Positions 25,870 through 34,345 of a stretch of DNA of 45,574 nt are shown in pieces. The position numbers and the translations under genes were made by a program. The notes beneath the pieces were generated by a model that did not search any database, was not told the DNA's origin, and saw only the letters and a program-made list of their open reading frames with translations. Where the stretch lies: positions 1,368,781-1,414,354 of the forward strand of contig CP070691.1 in the NCBI GenBank assembly GCA_020353195.1. The letters are read 5' to 3'. Each line of letters starts with the position of its first letter. Position 1 is the first letter of the stretch. This DNA comes from Phycisphaerales bacterium. GTDB lineage: Bacteria; Planctomycetota; Phycisphaerae; UBA1845.

Positions 25870-26843
25870 GCGGCGAGTTCACCATCGGGCCCAAGCTTCC
25901 CGCGCTCGTCGAGAGCGTGGTGGCCAGCTATCACCGGGAGGCCCGGATCACGCATATCGACCGCGCCTTTCTTCCCGACCGGGGGCGAATCGTCGAGCTT
26001 GTCGAGCGGCTGGTGGAGCTGATGTATCCGGGATTGCACGGGCGTCAGGACCTGACCGAGCATAACGTCGCCTACCATGTGGGCGAGCTGCTTCCGCGCA
26101 TCGGCCACCTGACGTTCGAGCAGATCCACCAGTCTCTGCGCTACCAGGCGGAACGTAACGAACAACGCGATGACGTCGGCGGCTGGCGGGACCAGGCCCG
26201 CCAGCTGGCCATGGAGTTTTTGGTCCGCCTGCCCACAATCCGCGAATGGCTGTCCGATGACGCCCAGGCGGCGTACGACGGCGACCCTGCCGCGCTGAAC
26301 ACGGATGAGATCATCCTGGCCTATCCGGGTCTGCTGGCGGTAACGGTGCACCGGCTGGCTCACGAGCTGTACAAGCTGGGCATTCCCGTCATGCCGCGCA
26401 TCATGTCGGAATGGGCCCACGCGGTGACAGGGGTAGACATTCACCCGGGCGCCCGTATCGGGCGGAGCTTCTTCATCGACCACGCCACCGGTGTGGTCAT
26501 CGGCGAGACCACCGACATCGGCGATAGGGTCAAGATCTATCAGGGGGTGACGCTGGGCGCGCTGTCGTTCCCGAAGGACGAGCGGGGTCGGCTCATCCGC
26601 GGGGCCAAGCGCCACCCTACGGTGGAGGATGACGTCACCATATACGCCAATGCGATTATCCTCGGCGGCGACACGGTGATTGGCCGAGGATCAGTGATCG
26701 GCGGCGGCGTGTTCATCACCAGCAGTGTTCCCGCGGGCGCCACCGTCACTTTCACGCCGCCCGAACTGCGAATCCGGGACCGTTCGTTGACGGCCAAAGC
26801 GGACGCCGACAGCGCCCCCTCCGCGTCCGATTACGAGATTTGA
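25866..26843 (+). CDS. cysE: Serine O-acetyltransferase
   Basis: The 325-residue product begins at the ATG overlapping the selenoprotein stop (ATGA). The N-terminal 170 residues are helical. The C-terminal left-handed beta-helix carries the serine acetyltransferase signature: VDIHPGARIGRSFFIDHATG (His-containing active site), VVIGETTDIGDRVKIYQGVTLGALS, and a late IIGGGVFITSSVPAGATV coil. It transfers acetyl from acetyl-CoA to serine, giving O-acetylserine for cysteine synthesis. The N-terminal part is longer than in E. coli CysE and resembles the longer bacterial form (sometimes called EpsC/SAT). The pairing with a thiol-redox selenoprotein suggests linked sulfur/thiol metabolism. No cysK is adjacent. 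Confidence 0.92.
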   Translation: MSGEFTIGPKLPALVESVVASYHREARITHIDRAFLPDRGRIVELVERLVELMYPGLHGRQDLTEHNVAYHVGELLPRIGHLTFEQIHQSLRYQAERNEQRDDVGGWRDQARQLAMEFLVRLPTIREWLSDDAQAAYDGDPAALNTDEIILAYPGLLAVTVHRLAHELYKLGIPVMPRIMSEWAHAVTGVDIHPGARIGRSFFIDHATGVVIGETTDIGDRVKIYQGVTLGALSFPKDERGRLIRGAKRHPTVEDDVTIYANAIILGGDTVIGRGSVIGGGVFITSSVPAGATVTFTPPELRIRDRSLTAKADADSAPSASDYEI

Positions 26844-26909
26844 GTTCGGCGATTCGATGGCGGCGGCCGGTTTGGCCCGAGTGCTGCTGTGGTTTCCGGG
26901 CCGGTTGGA

Positions 26910-27278
26910 TCAATCCGCCGGCGCGCCGAGTTTCTCGAGGGCGTCCCGTTGCGTTGCGGTAAACGTGAAGAGCCTGTTCAGGGCGGTCACCTTGAACATC
27001 CTCTTGATGTCGGTGCTCAGCCCGCACAGCACCATGGCCCCGTCGGCGCCGTCGATCAGCTTCCGCAGCTTAGCCAGGACCGTGAGCGCCGACGATGAGA
27101 GGTGCACCAACTTGCCCATGTCGAGAACGAGCTTCTGCCCGCGCCGGTCACCGACCAGGCCGTACAGTTCCTCACCGATCTCGTCGATCGCCTGGGCGTC
27201 GATCAGCGAGCGGTCTTCAAAGGTCACGACCGTAACATCCTGGACCGTGTGAACTCCGATCCGCGCCTCGGCTGCCAT
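26910..27278 (-). CDS. STAS-domain anti-sigma factor antagonist
   Basis: The ATG at 27278 follows GGAGGAGGT. The 122-residue protein is a single STAS domain of the SpoIIAA/RsbV type: VQDVTVVTFEDRSLIDAQAI..., KLVLDMGKLVHLSSSALTVLAKL, and GAMVLCGLSTDIKRMFKVTALNRLFTF. The serine in LSSSAL (61-62) is the position phosphorylated by anti-sigma kinases in homologues; unphosphorylated antagonist releases the sigma factor. No kinase or sigma partner is adjacent. It diverges from rplM with a 179-base gap. Confidence 0.9.
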   Translation of the reverse strand: MAAEARIGVHTVQDVTVVTFEDRSLIDAQAIDEIGEELYGLVGDRRGQKLVLDMGKLVHLSSSALTVLAKLRKLIDGADGAMVLCGLSTDIKRMFKVTALNRLFTFTATQRDALEKLGAPAD

Positions 27279-27382
27279 GTCGACCTCCTCCGGGGGGGTT
27301 TCGGCCCGGGCGCGGGATTGTAGCACCGATGGGCGGTGTCGGGAATGCCGGCCCGGTCCGTCCGCTGCCCTGAGCGGCCCCC

Positions 27383-27410
27383 TTGACGCCGGGCGGCGAG
27401 ACTGTAGAGT
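27383..27410 (+). promoter_or_regulatory. Candidate promoter for rplM-rpsI
   Basis: TTGACG (27383-27388) is followed, after 16 bases, by TAGAGT (27405-27410). The predicted start lies about 40 bases before the rplM ATG. The match is moderate; location ahead of a ribosomal operon adds weight. Confidence 0.45.
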
Positions 27411-27457
27411 ATTGGGATTCGTTTGCGGCCAGGAGGCCAAGTGGGGGCTGTAAGTCT

Positions 27458-27907
27458 ATGTCTGCAGGAAGGATAAGAACCTATACCGCCAAGCAGAGCG
27501 ACGTCGAGCGCCGGTGGTACCACCTTGACGCGTCCGACCAGGTGCTGGGGCGGCTGGCCACGAAGATCGCCACCGTGCTGATGGGCAAGCACAAGCCGAC
27601 CTATACTCCGCACGTGGACACCGGCGATTTCGTGGTGGTGACCAACGTGGACAAGATCCGTCTGACCGGCAAGAAAGCCGATACCGTGCAGTACGCCCGT
27701 TACACGTACTATCCCGGCGGGTACAAGGTGATCCCGTTCAAACGGATGTTCGAGAGGCACCCGGAGCGAATCCTGACGCTGGCGGTGCGGCGCATGCTGC
27801 CCAAGAACAAGCTTGCCCGGCACATGCTCAAGAAGCTCAAGGTCTATCGCGGGGGTACGCACCCGCACGCCGCCCAGGCGCCCGAGCCCTGGGCGTTCGG
27901 GGACTGA
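27458..27907 (+). CDS. rplM: 50S ribosomal protein L13
   Basis: From ATG 27458 the product has 149 residues, the usual L13 length. Hallmarks: RRWYHLDASDQVLGRLATKIATVLMGKHKPTYTPHVDTGDFVVVTNV, KKADTVQYARYTYYPGGYK and MLPKNKLARHMLKKLKVYRGGTHPHAAQ. L13 is an early assembly protein of the large subunit that binds 23S rRNA. It is followed by rpsI in the order conserved across bacteria. The 117-base gap to the rpsI start carries only a short spacer. Confidence 0.96.
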   Translation: MSAGRIRTYTAKQSDVERRWYHLDASDQVLGRLATKIATVLMGKHKPTYTPHVDTGDFVVVTNVDKIRLTGKKADTVQYARYTYYPGGYKVIPFKRMFERHPERILTLAVRRMLPKNKLARHMLKKLKVYRGGTHPHAAQAPEPWAFGD

Positions 27908-28024
27908 GAGCAAGGAATATAAATGCCCTGTGGGACAGGTTCGGCAGCTTGTCGTCCGAGCGGCGGGGAAGCCGGTGTCCGGCAGTGGTTTCCGCTTGGG
28001 ACTCTGAATTGGGAGAACGCGCAC

Positions 28025-28561
28025 GTGACCGATCACGCAACGACGCCTCAAGATCCCGAACCGGCCCCGACGACCGGAGCGCCGGATCAAGCGGTGCCGG
28101 CTTCCGAGCCGTCCTCCGCGCCTTCCCAGCCAGTCGGGCAACCTCAGCCTGTGGTGCCGCCTGCCGTGCAGGGGCGGGCCAGCTCGTGGGGAACAGGCCG
28201 GCGGAAACGCGCCGTCGCCCGGGTCCGTGTTTGCCCCGGTAGCGGCACGTTCAGAATCAACGGACGGGAGATCGACGACTACTTTCGATCGGACACGGAC
28301 CGCCAGTTCGTCCGCCAGCCGCTCGAGGTCACCAATACCGGCAGCCACATGGACGTGGTCGTGAACGTTTACGGGGGAGGCACGACCGGTCAAGCGGGCG
28401 CGATCGTCCTGGGGTTGGCGCGGGCGCTGAAGGCGGCGGACTCTTCCCACGAGTCGATCCTCCGCGATCGTCACTACCTGACCCGCGACTCCCGCAAGGT
28501 CGAGCGCAAGAAGTACGGCCGGCGCGGTGCGCGTCGCAGCTTCCAGTTCTCCAAGCGGTAG
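28025..28561 (+). CDS. rpsI: 30S ribosomal protein S9 with N-terminal extension
   Basis: The GTG at 28025 (GGGAG seven bases upstream) gives 178 residues. The last 125 or so are standard S9: WGTGRRKRAVARVRVCPGSG, FRINGREIDDYF, VNVYGGGTTGQAGAIVLGLARAL, ending RKKYGRRGARRSFQFSKR, the basic tail that reaches the P-site tRNA. The first 50 residues are an Ala/Pro/Gln-rich, probably disordered extension not found in most S9 proteins (about 130 residues). It could be a lineage feature; a later start near residue 55 has no better ribosome site. Co-transcription with rplM is expected. Confidence 0.93.
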   Translation: MTDHATTPQDPEPAPTTGAPDQAVPASEPSSAPSQPVGQPQPVVPPAVQGRASSWGTGRRKRAVARVRVCPGSGTFRINGREIDDYFRSDTDRQFVRQPLEVTNTGSHMDVVVNVYGGGTTGQAGAIVLGLARALKAADSSHESILRDRHYLTRDSRKVERKKYGRRGARRSFQFSKR

Positions 28562-28603
28562 CGAGCGCCCCGGGTCCGATGGTCCGCCGCGGCGTATCGT
28601 CGG

Positions 28604-29827
28604 TTAGGGGTAGGCGCTTTCGAACAGGGTTTCAAAGTCGGCGGAGTGCGGGATGCTGATGTCCGTGTACCAGGTTCCGTCTCCGTACACGTCGCTGAGA
28701 TCTTCGCCGGCGTAAGACACTACTTGCATTTCGGGGCGCGTCTCCAGCTTGAACGGACCTTCGAGTTGGTGTTCCAGGAGGCGTTTGTTGGTTTCGTCGA
28801 ATGCGATGATGACCTCCGGCAGCAGGGAGTACGTCTTGCCGAATCGCACCACCACGGCATAGCGACCGCACGCCAGGCGCAGCTTGGCCCCGATGGGGTA
28901 GGGCTGAACCACGCCGCCGAAAACTTTGAGGATGATTGGATCGTAGAGCTGCGCGTAGGGTCCCATGGTCATTTCCCACAGTGTGCGGGGGGCGGATTTG
29001 GCCTCGCTGAAGGCCCGCTGCGAGGTGGCGGCGTCGAATGCGTCGGCGACCCGCAGGATGCGGGCGAACAGCGGGATCTCGTCACCGTAGAGCCCCTCGG
29101 GATACCCGGTTCCGTCGTAGTTCTCGTGATGTCGCCGGACGAGCTGGGGGACCAGGGGGGGCGTTGTGGGCGGCAGGGCGTCGGCTCCGACGTTGGGGTG
29201 CTGCAGGACGATCTGCCGCTCCTCTTGGGACAGCGGGCCGGGATGATCGAAGACGTCTTCCAGCGGCCACAACGCTACGTCCATGAACAAGGCCGCTAGG
29301 CCCAGGGGGGCCAGGTTGAGCGAGATCCGTCTGGAGGATCGGCTGCGGCGAGCGAAGTACCGCACCGCGTTGCCGACGACGAGGCTCAGGTAGAACACGT
29401 TGGCGGGATGCTCAGTGAGGTAGCTGTCCTCTTTGCCGGGTCGCATGATCATGGCGGCGGCGTGCGGGTTCTCGTCGAGGTACTGGGTGACCAGGGCCAT
29501 GGCCTCGTGGATGCCGCTGAGGTCCGCGCCGTGGAGCGACATGCGTGACGCGAACTTCTCGCGCACGCTGGACATGGCCTTGAGCAGTTTCCGCTGTGTG
29601 GTTCGTGCCACTTTCTGGTCGCGCGTGACATCCTGAAAGGCGACGACCTCGTCGAGGACGGGATCCAGGATGTAGATGGTTGCGCGGGAATACACGCGCT
29701 GCAAGCTGTCGATGTCAGCGGAGTTGAGGGTTCTGCCCGCGGGCAGCAGCACGCGCCGATCGCTTGTTACCGGCTTGGCCAACCGCATCCCCACTTCAAG
29801 TTCATGAGCTTGCAGGAGCAGCGGCAT
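28604..29827 (-). CDS. Degenerate HD-GYP-domain protein
   Basis: The 407-residue product resembles c-di-GMP phosphodiesterases of the HD-GYP class: LTEHPANVFYLSLVVGNAV, LGLAALFMDVALWPLEDVFDHPGPLSQEE, LQHPNVGADAL, HHENYDGTGYP (233-243) and RILRVADAFDAATS. The HD pair itself reads MD (182-183), and the following GK is AL, so a metal ligand and the usual lysine are lost. It may be an inactive sensor or scaffold, or use altered metal chemistry. An N-terminal domain of about 130 residues precedes it, beginning with a DUF3391-like strand region (MPLLLQAHELEVGMRLAKPV...GRTLN). The C-terminal 100 residues (IGAKLRLACGRYAVVVRFG...) form a small beta domain typical after some HD-GYP domains. The 263-base upstream gap holds a TATCGGG/CCCGATA repeat (29947-29997) of unknown meaning. 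Confidence 0.85.
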   Translation of the reverse strand: MPLLLQAHELEVGMRLAKPVTSDRRVLLPAGRTLNSADIDSLQRVYSRATIYILDPVLDEVVAFQDVTRDQKVARTTQRKLLKAMSSVREKFASRMSLHGADLSGIHEAMALVTQYLDENPHAAAMIMRPGKEDSYLTEHPANVFYLSLVVGNAVRYFARRSRSSRRISLNLAPLGLAALFMDVALWPLEDVFDHPGPLSQEERQIVLQHPNVGADALPPTTPPLVPQLVRRHHENYDGTGYPEGLYGDEIPLFARILRVADAFDAATSQRAFSEAKSAPRTLWEMTMGPYAQLYDPIILKVFGGVVQPYPIGAKLRLACGRYAVVVRFGKTYSLLPEVIIAFDETNKRLLEHQLEGPFKLETRPEMQVVSYAGEDLSDVYGDGTWYTDISIPHSADFETLFESAYP

Positions 29828-30090
29828 CGGAGCATCCCGTCACGCCCGGCGCGCACGGCCTCATCCGGCTGCGTGAGCGGCCGGGCGCCAGCCGTCACGA
29901 AGCCACCACGGTTCGAGGATTCGAAGCGTGGTTCTCTGCTTTCTGCTATCGGGTTTTCACGCAGGCAGGATCATTAACGCGGTTGGCAAGCCCGATAACG
30001 TGCGGCGCCCGTCGCACGAGCTGACCGCTGACGGGAGGCGGTGACGATTCCTGAACGATCGGCTTTCGGACGTCGACGGCGGGGCCGCGC

Positions 30091-30864
30091 TCAGCGCCCA
30101 CCGGTGACGTCGGGCCAGTCCCACTCCGCCAATTCGCTCAGGCGGGTGCGGTCCGTCAGATCGACGTGAAGCGGCGTGATCACGACGTAGCCGTCCACGA
30201 TACTGCGGAGGTCGGTGTTGGCGTCGTCGCCGAACTCCTTGAAGCTGCCCTGCAGCCAGAACTGTCTCGACCCGAACGGCCCGTCCCGCTCGACGTAGTG
30301 GTCGTCCATGATCTGCACTGCCTGGGGGACGACCCGGACGCCCTTGGGTCGCCCGGGCTTGAGTGAGGGGATGTTGACGTTGATGAGCTTCCCGGGCGTC
30401 AAGCAGCGATCAATCATATGCTTGATGAGAGTGCGGGCGATGCGGGCGGCGCCGTCGAAGTCCAGTTCATCGCCGTGTTCGAGTGACACGGCCACCGAGG
30501 GAATGCCCAGCAGCGCCCCCTCAGCCGCCGCTGCCACCGTTCCGGAGTACAACACGTTGATGCTGACGTTGGCGCCGTCGTTGACACCGGCGACGACGAG
30601 GTCGGGTCGGGACTCGACCAGATCGCTGACGGCCAGCTTGACGCAGTCCGCCGGCCGACCGCCGATGGACCAGCCGCGAAACTCATTCTGCACGCGGACC
30701 TGCGACGCCGTCAGCGGCGCGTTGACGGTAATGGCATGGGCCGATGCCGATTGTGCCGTGTCCGGCGCCGCCACGCTCACGTCGCCCAAGGTGACTAACT
30801 GGCGATACATGGCGGCCAATCCTGGGGCAAGGATTCCGTCGTCGTTGGTCAGCAGGATATGCAT
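30091..30864 (-). CDS. surE: 5'-nucleotidase SurE (second paralogue)
   Basis: The 257-residue protein starts MHILLTNDDG at the N-terminus and shows APDTAQSASAHAIT, GGRPADCVKLAVSDL and VAGVNDGANVSINVLYSGTVAAAAEG, the SurE metal and substrate motifs. Compared with the first SurE it shares these sites but differs in most other positions, so the duplication is old. The C-terminal SDLV...TPLHVDLTDRTRLSELAEW is the normal SurE dimer arm end. It lies upstream of and divergent from nnrE (80-base gap). Confidence 0.92.
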   Translation of the reverse strand: MHILLTNDDGILAPGLAAMYRQLVTLGDVSVAAPDTAQSASAHAITVNAPLTASQVRVQNEFRGWSIGGRPADCVKLAVSDLVESRPDLVVAGVNDGANVSINVLYSGTVAAAAEGALLGIPSVAVSLEHGDELDFDGAARIARTLIKHMIDRCLTPGKLINVNIPSLKPGRPKGVRVVPQAVQIMDDHYVERDGPFGSRQFWLQGSFKEFGDDANTDLRSIVDGYVVITPLHVDLTDRTRLSELAEWDWPDVTGGR

Positions 30865-30944
30865 GCGGTGATTGTAGGACGCGTCGGCAGGGAGTCAAAC
30901 CGGGCGCCCTACCCCAACTCGGGCTCGCGGCCTAGAATGAAGCG

Positions 30945-31631
30945 ATGATGCGAAGCCTGACGCGAGAACAAGTTCGGCGGGTTGACGCTGTTGCCATCAA
31001 CGAGCTGGGCATCCCCGGCGTGGTGCTGATGGAGAACGCCGGGCGAAACGCCGCCGAGTGCATCCTGGAGCTGCGGCGACGGCGCGATGCCGCCCGAATC
31101 GTGGTGTTCTGCGGGCCGGGCAACAACGGCGGCGACGGCTTCGTCATTACGCGTCACCTGATCAACCGCGGTGTTCAGACGCGCGTCTGGTTGGCCGGTG
31201 ACGACGGGAAACTGACGGAGGACGCAGGTACGAACTACCGCATCCTCCGGGCGATGGATGTCCCGGTGGTGTGCGCCGATACGCCCGGCGCGATTGCCCA
31301 GGCGGTGGCTCAGATCCGCGAATCCGATATCGTTGTCGACGCGCTGCTGGGGACCGGTTTTCGCGGCGACGTTCGTGAGCCGTTGGCCACGCTGATTGAC
31401 GGAATCAACCGCGGGCCTCAGGTCGCGGTGGTGGCCGTCGACGTCCCGTCGGGCCTGGACTGCAACACCGGTCGTCCCGCCAACGCGACCGTCCGTGCGA
31501 CGTGCACGATAACTTTCGTCGCGAGCAAGGCGGGCTTTGCCGCACCGGAGGCCGGGTCCTACACGGGCGACGTGATCGTGGCCGACATCGGGGCCCCGCC
31601 GGACCTGATCGATCGGGTGGTCGATGCGTGA
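30945..31631 (+). CDS. nnrE: NAD(P)H-hydrate epimerase
   Basis: The 228-residue YjeF_N-type protein has LTREQVRRVDAVAINELGIPGVVLMENAGRNAA, CGPGNNGGDGFVITRHL (nucleotide loop), VDALLGTGFRGDVREP and AVDVPSGLDCNTG, all landmarks of NnrE. It epimerises damaged NAD(P)H hydrate so the dehydratase (NnrD) can repair it. Unlike E. coli, no NnrD domain is fused and none follows here. ATG at 30945 or 30948 are both possible. A -10-like TAGAAT at 30933-30938 lies only six bases before 30945, so the transcript may be nearly leaderless. Confidence 0.92.
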   Translation: MMRSLTREQVRRVDAVAINELGIPGVVLMENAGRNAAECILELRRRRDAARIVVFCGPGNNGGDGFVITRHLINRGVQTRVWLAGDDGKLTEDAGTNYRILRAMDVPVVCADTPGAIAQAVAQIRESDIVVDALLGTGFRGDVREPLATLIDGINRGPQVAVVAVDVPSGLDCNTGRPANATVRATCTITFVASKAGFAAPEAGSYTGDVIVADIGAPPDLIDRVVDA

Positions 31632-31732
31632 GCGCGACTCCGCCGCGGCGGCCCCTTCGACGACGAGCGTATGCGGGCGTTTGGGGAGGGCGGGAGTCGG
31701 GACCGGATCAGACGTGCGGGGGCACAGCGAAG

Positions 31733-32881
31733 ATGCGTTGGACCCTTGGAGTTTGTGAGTTTGTCGCGGTCGTCCTGTCGGCGTCGGCGGCGCTGGCGGC
31801 TGCCCCTGACGGGGACGCTCCGATCCCCGTTGATGCGCAGGCGGAGGCGGAGTTGCTTGCCATCGCCGGCGACGGGTTTGCCATCCGGCGCACCGACCAC
31901 TTCGTGATCGCCCACAACACGTCTGACGACATTGTCGCCAATTTCCTCACCCGGGCCGAGCGGACCTACAACGCGGTGTTTCGCTTCTGTCGCGCCGGGG
32001 ACATTCCGGTACGGGCCCCGGCCCGCCGGTTGGCGGTACTCTTCTTCGACACGCCCGAGGGTTTCCATCGCTACGGGGACTCGATCGGGTTTCACAGTGA
32101 AGGCGCCAGTGGGGTGTTCTCAATCCACCTGAATCGGGCTGCGTTCTTCAACACACTCAAGACACGGAGGATGGTTCACCTGACGAATATCGTCACCGAC
32201 CTGGAGAACCGCCTTTCCAGACCGCCCGGAGTCACGGGCCTGCGCCCCGGCGAGCGCAAGGCAGCGCGGCGGCGCCTGCAGGTCATGCGAAACCAGCGAA
32301 ACCGCTTTGTCACCCGCACCAACCGCCTGGTGATTCAACACGAGGTTACACACCAGGTATTCTACAACATCGGCGTTCATACGGTCGGGGCGCAGAACCC
32401 GGGATGGCTGGTCGAGGGGCTGGCCTGTCTGTTCGAGACCCCGCCGAATCCGTCCGGCGCGAGCTTCGCCGCGATCAACCAGATGCGACTTCGGGACTTC
32501 CGGGAGTGTCTGACCCCGGGCGACGGGAACTTCAAGCCGCGACCGGAGCACTTGGACCATGCCTGCCGCAGCGGGCGTTTCGTGCCGCTGAAGGACCTGA
32601 TCGGCGACGCGCGGATCTTCGCCCGGGCGGCCGATCCCAACATCGTCTACCAGTACGCCGAGGCCTGGTCGCTGGTGCATTACCTTCAGCGGCGCCACCA
32701 GAAGGAGTTCGCCCGGTACATCCAACAGCTCTCGCAACGGCAGCCGAGCGAGTCGTTCTCTCCGCAGCAGGAGGTTGAGACGTTCGAGGCCATATTCGGC
32801 CCGATCAATGATCATTTCGAGCGTCGCTGGATCTCCTACGTGCTTCGCCTGCCGTTCAGGCCCGCCGAGGCGGGTGGATAG
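31733..32881 (+). CDS. Exported DUF1570 (HExxH) peptidase-like protein
   Basis: The ATG at 31733 gives 382 residues with a signal peptide (about 1-24, ending ALAAA). The core has the DUF1570 layout: FAIRRTDHFVIAHNTSDD..., an ARRLAVLFFDTPEGFHRYG strand, and QHEVTHQVFYN with the metal-binding HEVTH (His203, Glu204, His207). Further on, GWLVEGLACLFETP supplies the third-ligand glutamate (WLxEGxA) of gluzincin metallopeptidases. It is therefore a likely secreted or periplasmic zinc peptidase of unknown target. The family is greatly expanded in Planctomycetota, which is one reason for the taxonomic guess. Confidence 0.85.
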   Translation: MRWTLGVCEFVAVVLSASAALAAAPDGDAPIPVDAQAEAELLAIAGDGFAIRRTDHFVIAHNTSDDIVANFLTRAERTYNAVFRFCRAGDIPVRAPARRLAVLFFDTPEGFHRYGDSIGFHSEGASGVFSIHLNRAAFFNTLKTRRMVHLTNIVTDLENRLSRPPGVTGLRPGERKAARRRLQVMRNQRNRFVTRTNRLVIQHEVTHQVFYNIGVHTVGAQNPGWLVEGLACLFETPPNPSGASFAAINQMRLRDFRECLTPGDGNFKPRPEHLDHACRSGRFVPLKDLIGDARIFARAADPNIVYQYAEAWSLVHYLQRRHQKEFARYIQQLSQRQPSESFSPQQEVETFEAIFGPINDHFERRWISYVLRLPFRPAEAGG

Positions 32882-32910
32882 CGCCGATCCCCCGGCGCCG
32901 CGCGTGCGGC

Positions 32911-32938
32911 TTGCCCGCTGCAGGCGGTCGTGTATGAT
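32911..32938 (+). promoter_or_regulatory. Candidate promoter for trkA-trkH
   Basis: TTGCCC (32911-32916) and TATGAT (32933-32938) are spaced by 16 bases, with a predicted start about 30 bases before the trkA GTG. This is consistent with the start of a two-gene potassium uptake unit. Confidence 0.5.
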
Positions 32939-32974
32939 CCGCCAAGGTTTCCCGGTTCGAGTGGAATCAGACCC

Positions 32975-34312
32975 GTGAACATTATCATCGCCGGAGCCGG
33001 TCAGGTTGGCCGCTATGCGGCCGAGGTCCTCGGGACCGGCGGGCACAACGTTACGGTCATCGATCTGCGTGGTTCCGTGCTGGCCGCCCTGGGAGACTCG
33101 GTCGACGTGCGCACGTTGCAGGGTAACTGCGCCCATGCGGACGTGATCCAGGAGGCGGGCGCCGAGGATTGCGACCTGTTCGTCGCCGCGACCGACGGTG
33201 ACGAGTTGAATCTGCTCAGCGCCGCCGTCGCCAAAGGCGTCGGGGCCAAGAAGTGTCTGGCCCGCGTGCACCACAGTGCGTTCTTCGAGCAGCGGGGGTT
33301 GAACTACGGCAGGCACCTCGGAATTGATCAGTTGATCTGCCCCGAGTACCTGACCGCCCTGGCGATCGCCCGGATGTTGCGCAATCCGGGTGCGATCGCG
33401 GTCGAGGATTTTGCGCGGGGGCGGATCGAGCTTCAGCAGTTCATGGTCGAAGTCGGGGCCCCCGCCGCCGGCATCCCGCTGGCCGACATGAAGCTGCCCG
33501 GCGGCATCCGCCTGGCGGTGATCGAGCGGGACACGTTTGCGTTCATTCCTGCGGGCGACACCAAGCCTGCGGTCGGCGACGTGGTGTACCTGATCGGGGA
33601 GACGGGTGTCATCGAGCAGGGTCGCAAGCAGTTTCACCCCGGTAAGGCGAAGCGCAAGCATGTGGTGGTCATGGGTGGGGCGTTGATGGGGGTGTGGCTC
33701 TGCCGTGCGTTGAAGGGCAGGAGTTTTTCCGTTCGCTTGTTCGAGACGGATCCGGGCCGGGCACAGGAGCTGGCCCACAAGCTGGATCACGTCACGGTGA
33801 TTCAAGCGGACCCCGCCGACCCGGATGTGTTTGAAGAGGAGAACATCGCCGCCGCCGATGCGTTTGTGGCACTGACGCGCGACGACGAGCACAATATTCT
33901 CGGCGCCGCCCAGGCGAAGAGCCTGGGCATCGCGCGGACCATCGCCGTGGTGGAGAGACCGACCTACATGCACCTGCTGCGCCACGTCGGGATTGATCAG
34001 GCGTTCAGTCCGCGGCAGGTGGCGGCCCGGGAGATCCAGAGCCTGATCGAGACGCGTCCGGTGCGGTGCCTGGCGTCGATTGCGGAGGGGGCTGCTGACG
34101 TGTACGAGGTTCGTCCGACGGCCAACGGGCGGGCGACCAACGAAGCCCTCAAGGACATCAAGATGCCTGCCCACTCGATGATCGCAGCGATTCAGCGAGG
34201 GGAGAAGGTCAAGGTGCCCGGCGCGAACGACACGATTCGGGCCGGTGACACGTTGATCGCCATCGGGCCCCACGGCATCGACAAGGAGTTCCGGAGGCTT
34301 TTTGCCGGCTAG
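32975..34312 (+). CDS. trkA: Trk potassium uptake regulatory subunit TrkA
   Basis: The GTG start gives 445 residues, the normal length for TrkA with two RCK units. Unit one has MNIIIAGAGQVGRYAAEVL (GxGxxG nucleotide-binding loop), VIDLRG and a C-terminal RCK_C piece. Unit two begins KHVVVMGGALMGVWLCRAL, where the glycine loop is degraded (GGALMG), so it may bind nucleotide weakly; its RCK_C piece ends the protein. TrkA binds NAD(H)/ATP and gates TrkH. It precedes trkH by 33 bases, forming an operon. Confidence 0.93.
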   Translation: MNIIIAGAGQVGRYAAEVLGTGGHNVTVIDLRGSVLAALGDSVDVRTLQGNCAHADVIQEAGAEDCDLFVAATDGDELNLLSAAVAKGVGAKKCLARVHHSAFFEQRGLNYGRHLGIDQLICPEYLTALAIARMLRNPGAIAVEDFARGRIELQQFMVEVGAPAAGIPLADMKLPGGIRLAVIERDTFAFIPAGDTKPAVGDVVYLIGETGVIEQGRKQFHPGKAKRKHVVVMGGALMGVWLCRALKGRSFSVRLFETDPGRAQELAHKLDHVTVIQADPADPDVFEEENIAAADAFVALTRDDEHNILGAAQAKSLGIARTIAVVERPTYMHLLRHVGIDQAFSPRQVAAREIQSLIETRPVRCLASIAEGAADVYEVRPTANGRATNEALKDIKMPAHSMIAAIQRGEKVKVPGANDTIRAGDTLIAIGPHGIDKEFRRLFAG

Positions 34313-34345
34313 AGCCCGTTTCGAAACCCCTGGCGGTGACGAATC

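Noticed and set aside
29828..30090. tRNA or riboswitch between the HD-GYP and second surE genes
   Set aside because: GGTTCGAGGATTCGAAGC looked like a T-arm, but no acceptor or anticodon stem could be folded, and no known riboswitch core was recognised.
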